The notes under the pieces are model-generated. The model ran no database searches, was not told where the DNA came from, and saw only the letters and a list, made by a program, of their open reading frames with translations. This document shows, piece by piece, positions 62,657 through 64,000 of a stretch of 64,000 nucleotides of DNA. This DNA comes from Plebeiibacterium sediminum. Lineage in GTDB: Bacteria > Bacteroidota > Bacteroidia > Bacteroidales > Marinilabiliaceae. The translations under genes were made by a program, and so were the position numbers. The stretch covers positions 1-64,000 of the forward strand of contig NZ_JAPDPJ010000005.1 in NCBI RefSeq assembly GCF_026013605.1, written 5' to 3'. Each line of letters begins with the position of its first letter. Position 1 is the first letter of the stretch.

Positions 62657-63268
62657 TCATTGAATAGCATGATTTAATTGCTGAAAAAATAAAGGAATAA
62701 GGTCTAAATTCTTGTTTTTATTACAGAAATTCCAAAAGTCACCTAAAATGGCAGCACCATAAAATCCTGTATTTTTTGCATCTTTAATAGTATTCTGTGT
62801 CACGCCACTTAAGGCAACAAGCTTCTTTAATGGATGTTTTTCAATGTAGGATTTTACGTCATTTAAATGAAATGCATCTCCACCATATCCTGGCTTTGAT
62901 GTACTTTTAAAAATTGGACTCAAAAAATAATAATCAAAGAGGTTTGGTAAATCATTGATTTCATTTAAACTATGAGTTGAAATACTTTTAAAAATATACG
63001 CAGGATATGAATTTGTGATTAGATGTTTGTTATGCCTGGTAAAATGAATTCCTTTAAGAGAAAACTCCTGAATAAGTTCAAAATGGTTATGGATAACTAT
63101 TTTGCTGTGATTACCAACAGAAATTGTGTTTAAGAAATTTCTTAACTCATCAATTGTATAATCAGGTTTTCTGATATGAACGGTTGCATAATTATGATCT
63201 AAAATATTGTTGATAATTTCAGATTCATTTATAACAGGAACGGGATGTGTAATTATGATATAGTGCAT
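62657..63268 (-). CDS. ThiE/TenI-like protein
   Basis: The 203-residue protein has the ThiE/TenI barrel plan but is diverged: ATVHIRKPDYTIDELRNFL, KIVIHNHFELIQEFSLKGIHFTRHN, FDYYFLSPIFKSTSKPGYGG and KLVALSGV replace the ThiE motifs. The IHNHFELI...GIHFT stretch resembles TenI (thiazole tautomerase) and other ThiE-like proteins in Bacteroidota thi clusters. It lies 63 bases upstream of thiE in the same orientation. Role in thiazole processing is likely but not certain. Confidence 0.82.
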   Translation of the reverse strand: MHYIIITHPVPVINESEIINNILDHNYATVHIRKPDYTIDELRNFLNTISVGNHSKIVIHNHFELIQEFSLKGIHFTRHNKHLITNSYPAYIFKSISTHSLNEINDLPNLFDYYFLSPIFKSTSKPGYGGDAFHLNDVKSYIEKHPLKKLVALSGVTQNTIKDAKNTGFYGAAILGDFWNFCNKNKNLDLIPLFFQQLNHAIQ

Positions 63269-63274
63269 TATTAT

Positions 63275-63312
63275 AAAAAAAGCTGCATAAAGATAAACTT
63301 TTTATGCAGCTT
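63275..63312 (-). terminator. Terminator after the thioredoxin lipoprotein gene
   Basis: AAGCTGCATAAA and TTTATGCAGCTT are perfect 12-bp arms around a 9-base loop. On the minus strand the second arm is followed by a run of seven T, so it ends the thioredoxin unit before the thiamine genes. Confidence 0.92.
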
Positions 63313-63337
63313 AATAAATATGATAAGTCTTGGATTG

Positions 63338-63805
63338 TTACTTTGAAACCTTAAGTACTTCCAGAATAATTTTTTCCATATCTTCTTTAGGTCTGAATCC
63401 CATTACAGCTTGAGGCTGACCATCAACAGGTATGAAAACAATGGTTGGTAAACTTCTGATTCCAAATATTCCTGCTAATTCTTTTTCTTTATCAGTATCT
63501 ACTTTAAAAATCTGTACTTTGCCATTATACTCTTTTTGTATATCGTTTAATACAGGAGCAAGCATTCTACAAGGTCCACACCAATCTGCATAAAAATCTA
63601 ATATAGCAGGGGCGTTGCCTTCATATTTCCATTCCTTATTCGTTTCGTAATTAAATACCTTTTCTTTAAAAGTATCTTTATTTAAATAAATTACTCCACT
63701 ATCACTCTTCTCGTTATCATTGCCTTTTGCTTTGGCTTCACTAGTACAGGAAATACCGGCTAAAAAAAATAATGATATTGCGGTTGAAATCAGAAAATTC
63801 TTCAT
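63338..63805 (-). CDS. Thioredoxin-family lipoprotein
   Basis: The 155-residue protein has a lipoprotein signal ending GISC (Cys20), a charged linker and a full thioredoxin domain with the active site WCGPC (Cys76, Cys79), then VDTDKEKELAGIFGIRSLPTIVFIP with the cis-proline. It is therefore an exported, membrane-anchored thiol-disulfide protein, likely facing the periplasm. It is closely similar to the next gene at the window's end, so the two form a tandem pair. Confidence 0.92.
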   Translation of the reverse strand: MKNFLISTAISLFFLAGISCTSEAKAKGNDNEKSDSGVIYLNKDTFKEKVFNYETNKEWKYEGNAPAILDFYADWCGPCRMLAPVLNDIQKEYNGKVQIFKVDTDKEKELAGIFGIRSLPTIVFIPVDGQPQAVMGFRPKEDMEKIILEVLKVSK

Positions 63806-63817
63806 ACCAAATATATT

Positions 63818-64000
63818 TTAGTCTAAACTAACTTTTAAAACATCTTTAAATGCCTTGTGAAAAGTTTCTTTAGGCAATGCACCTTGTGCCATTTGTGGTT
63901 GTCCATCGCTTGGGATAAATAATAACGAAGGAATACTCTGTATGCCAAACATTCCCGCTAATTCTCTTTCAGCTTCTGTATCAACCTTATAAATATCAAT
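63818..64000 (-). CDS. Thioredoxin-family protein (partial, C-terminal part)
   Basis: The last 60 residues before the stop at 63818-63820 read KVDTEAERELAGMFGIQSIP with the cis-Pro loop, then LFIPSDGQPQMAQGALPKET and a terminal helix ending VLKVSLD. The N-terminal part with the CxxC site lies outside the window. It matches the neighbouring lipoprotein at most positions (AG-FGI-S-P, FIP-DGQPQ, VLKVS), which shows a recent tandem duplication. Only twelve bases separate its stop from the next start. Confidence 0.88.
   Translation of the reverse strand: MDIYKVDTEAERELAGMFGIQSIPSLLFIPSDGQPQMAQGALPKETFHKAFKDVLKVSLD

Overview
The window is an AT-rich chromosomal segment from a member of the Bacteroidota. 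This is shown by SusC/SusD pairs, lipoproteins with acidic residues after the lipobox cysteine, a type IX secretion (T9SS) C-terminal domain, -7 boxes of the TAnnTTTG type and mostly absent Shine-Dalgarno sequences. A complete molybdenum-type nif operon of the clostridial/methanogen layout (nifH-nifI1-nifI2-nifD-nifK-nifE-nifN-nifB-fdx-nifV) points to a nitrogen-fixing, probably anaerobic or facultative marine-type lineage such as the Marinilabiliales. The order is an inference. No tRNA, rRNA or CRISPR array was seen.

Layout. 1-600: the end of one gene, a terminator and a gene-free stretch with 11-bp and 31-bp periodic repeats. 600-3660 (minus): a cobalamin nucleotide-loop operon (small Cys-rich protein, cobS, cobC, cobU) behind a B12 riboswitch, split by a GxxExxY gene that is bracketed by inverted repeats. 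3750-16000: a CBM9-like lipoprotein, an M50 protease, a CtlX-type deiminase family hydrolase, ftsK, lolA, cobT, an MBL hydrolase, pcm and a sugar-phosphate transferase. 16035-36868: a starch/maltodextrin utilisation locus. On the minus strand lie lacI, an MFS sugar porter, beta-phosphoglucomutase and maltose phosphorylase. On the plus strand lie susC, susD, two SusE/F proteins and three GH13 amylases with different predicted locations (lipoprotein, T9SS-secreted, periplasmic). 36873-41329: a CAP/OmpA-like secreted protein and a MORN_2-repeat membrane protein. 41375-47697 (minus): a TonB receptor, YfiR-domain histidine kinase, single-domain response regulator and REC-kinase-REC hybrid. 47999-59033 (minus): the nif operon. 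59449-64000: a TPR histidine kinase, xseB, two thiamine-phosphate-synthase-type genes and tandem thioredoxins.

How the parts work together. Starch would be bound by SusD/E/F, cut by the lipoprotein and T9SS-secreted amylases, imported by SusC, trimmed in the periplasm, taken up by the MFS porter and cleaved by maltose phosphorylase to glucose and beta-glucose-1-phosphate, which PgmB isomerises. LacI-type operators (GCAAMCGTTTGC) lie in both control regions, upstream of the predicted promoters. In the nif operon, NifHDK is nitrogenase, NifI1/I2 are its PII-type post-translational regulators, and NifE/N/B/V with a 2Fe-2S ferredoxin serve FeMo-cofactor synthesis.

The least explained signals are noncoding: a strictly phased 21-bp repeat array inside the starch locus (34677-34931), the inverted-repeat-bounded GxxExxY cassette in the cob operon (1752-2292), a series of related hairpins in the nif intergenic gaps, and paired CTACAT/ATGTAG inverted repeats upstream of nifH.
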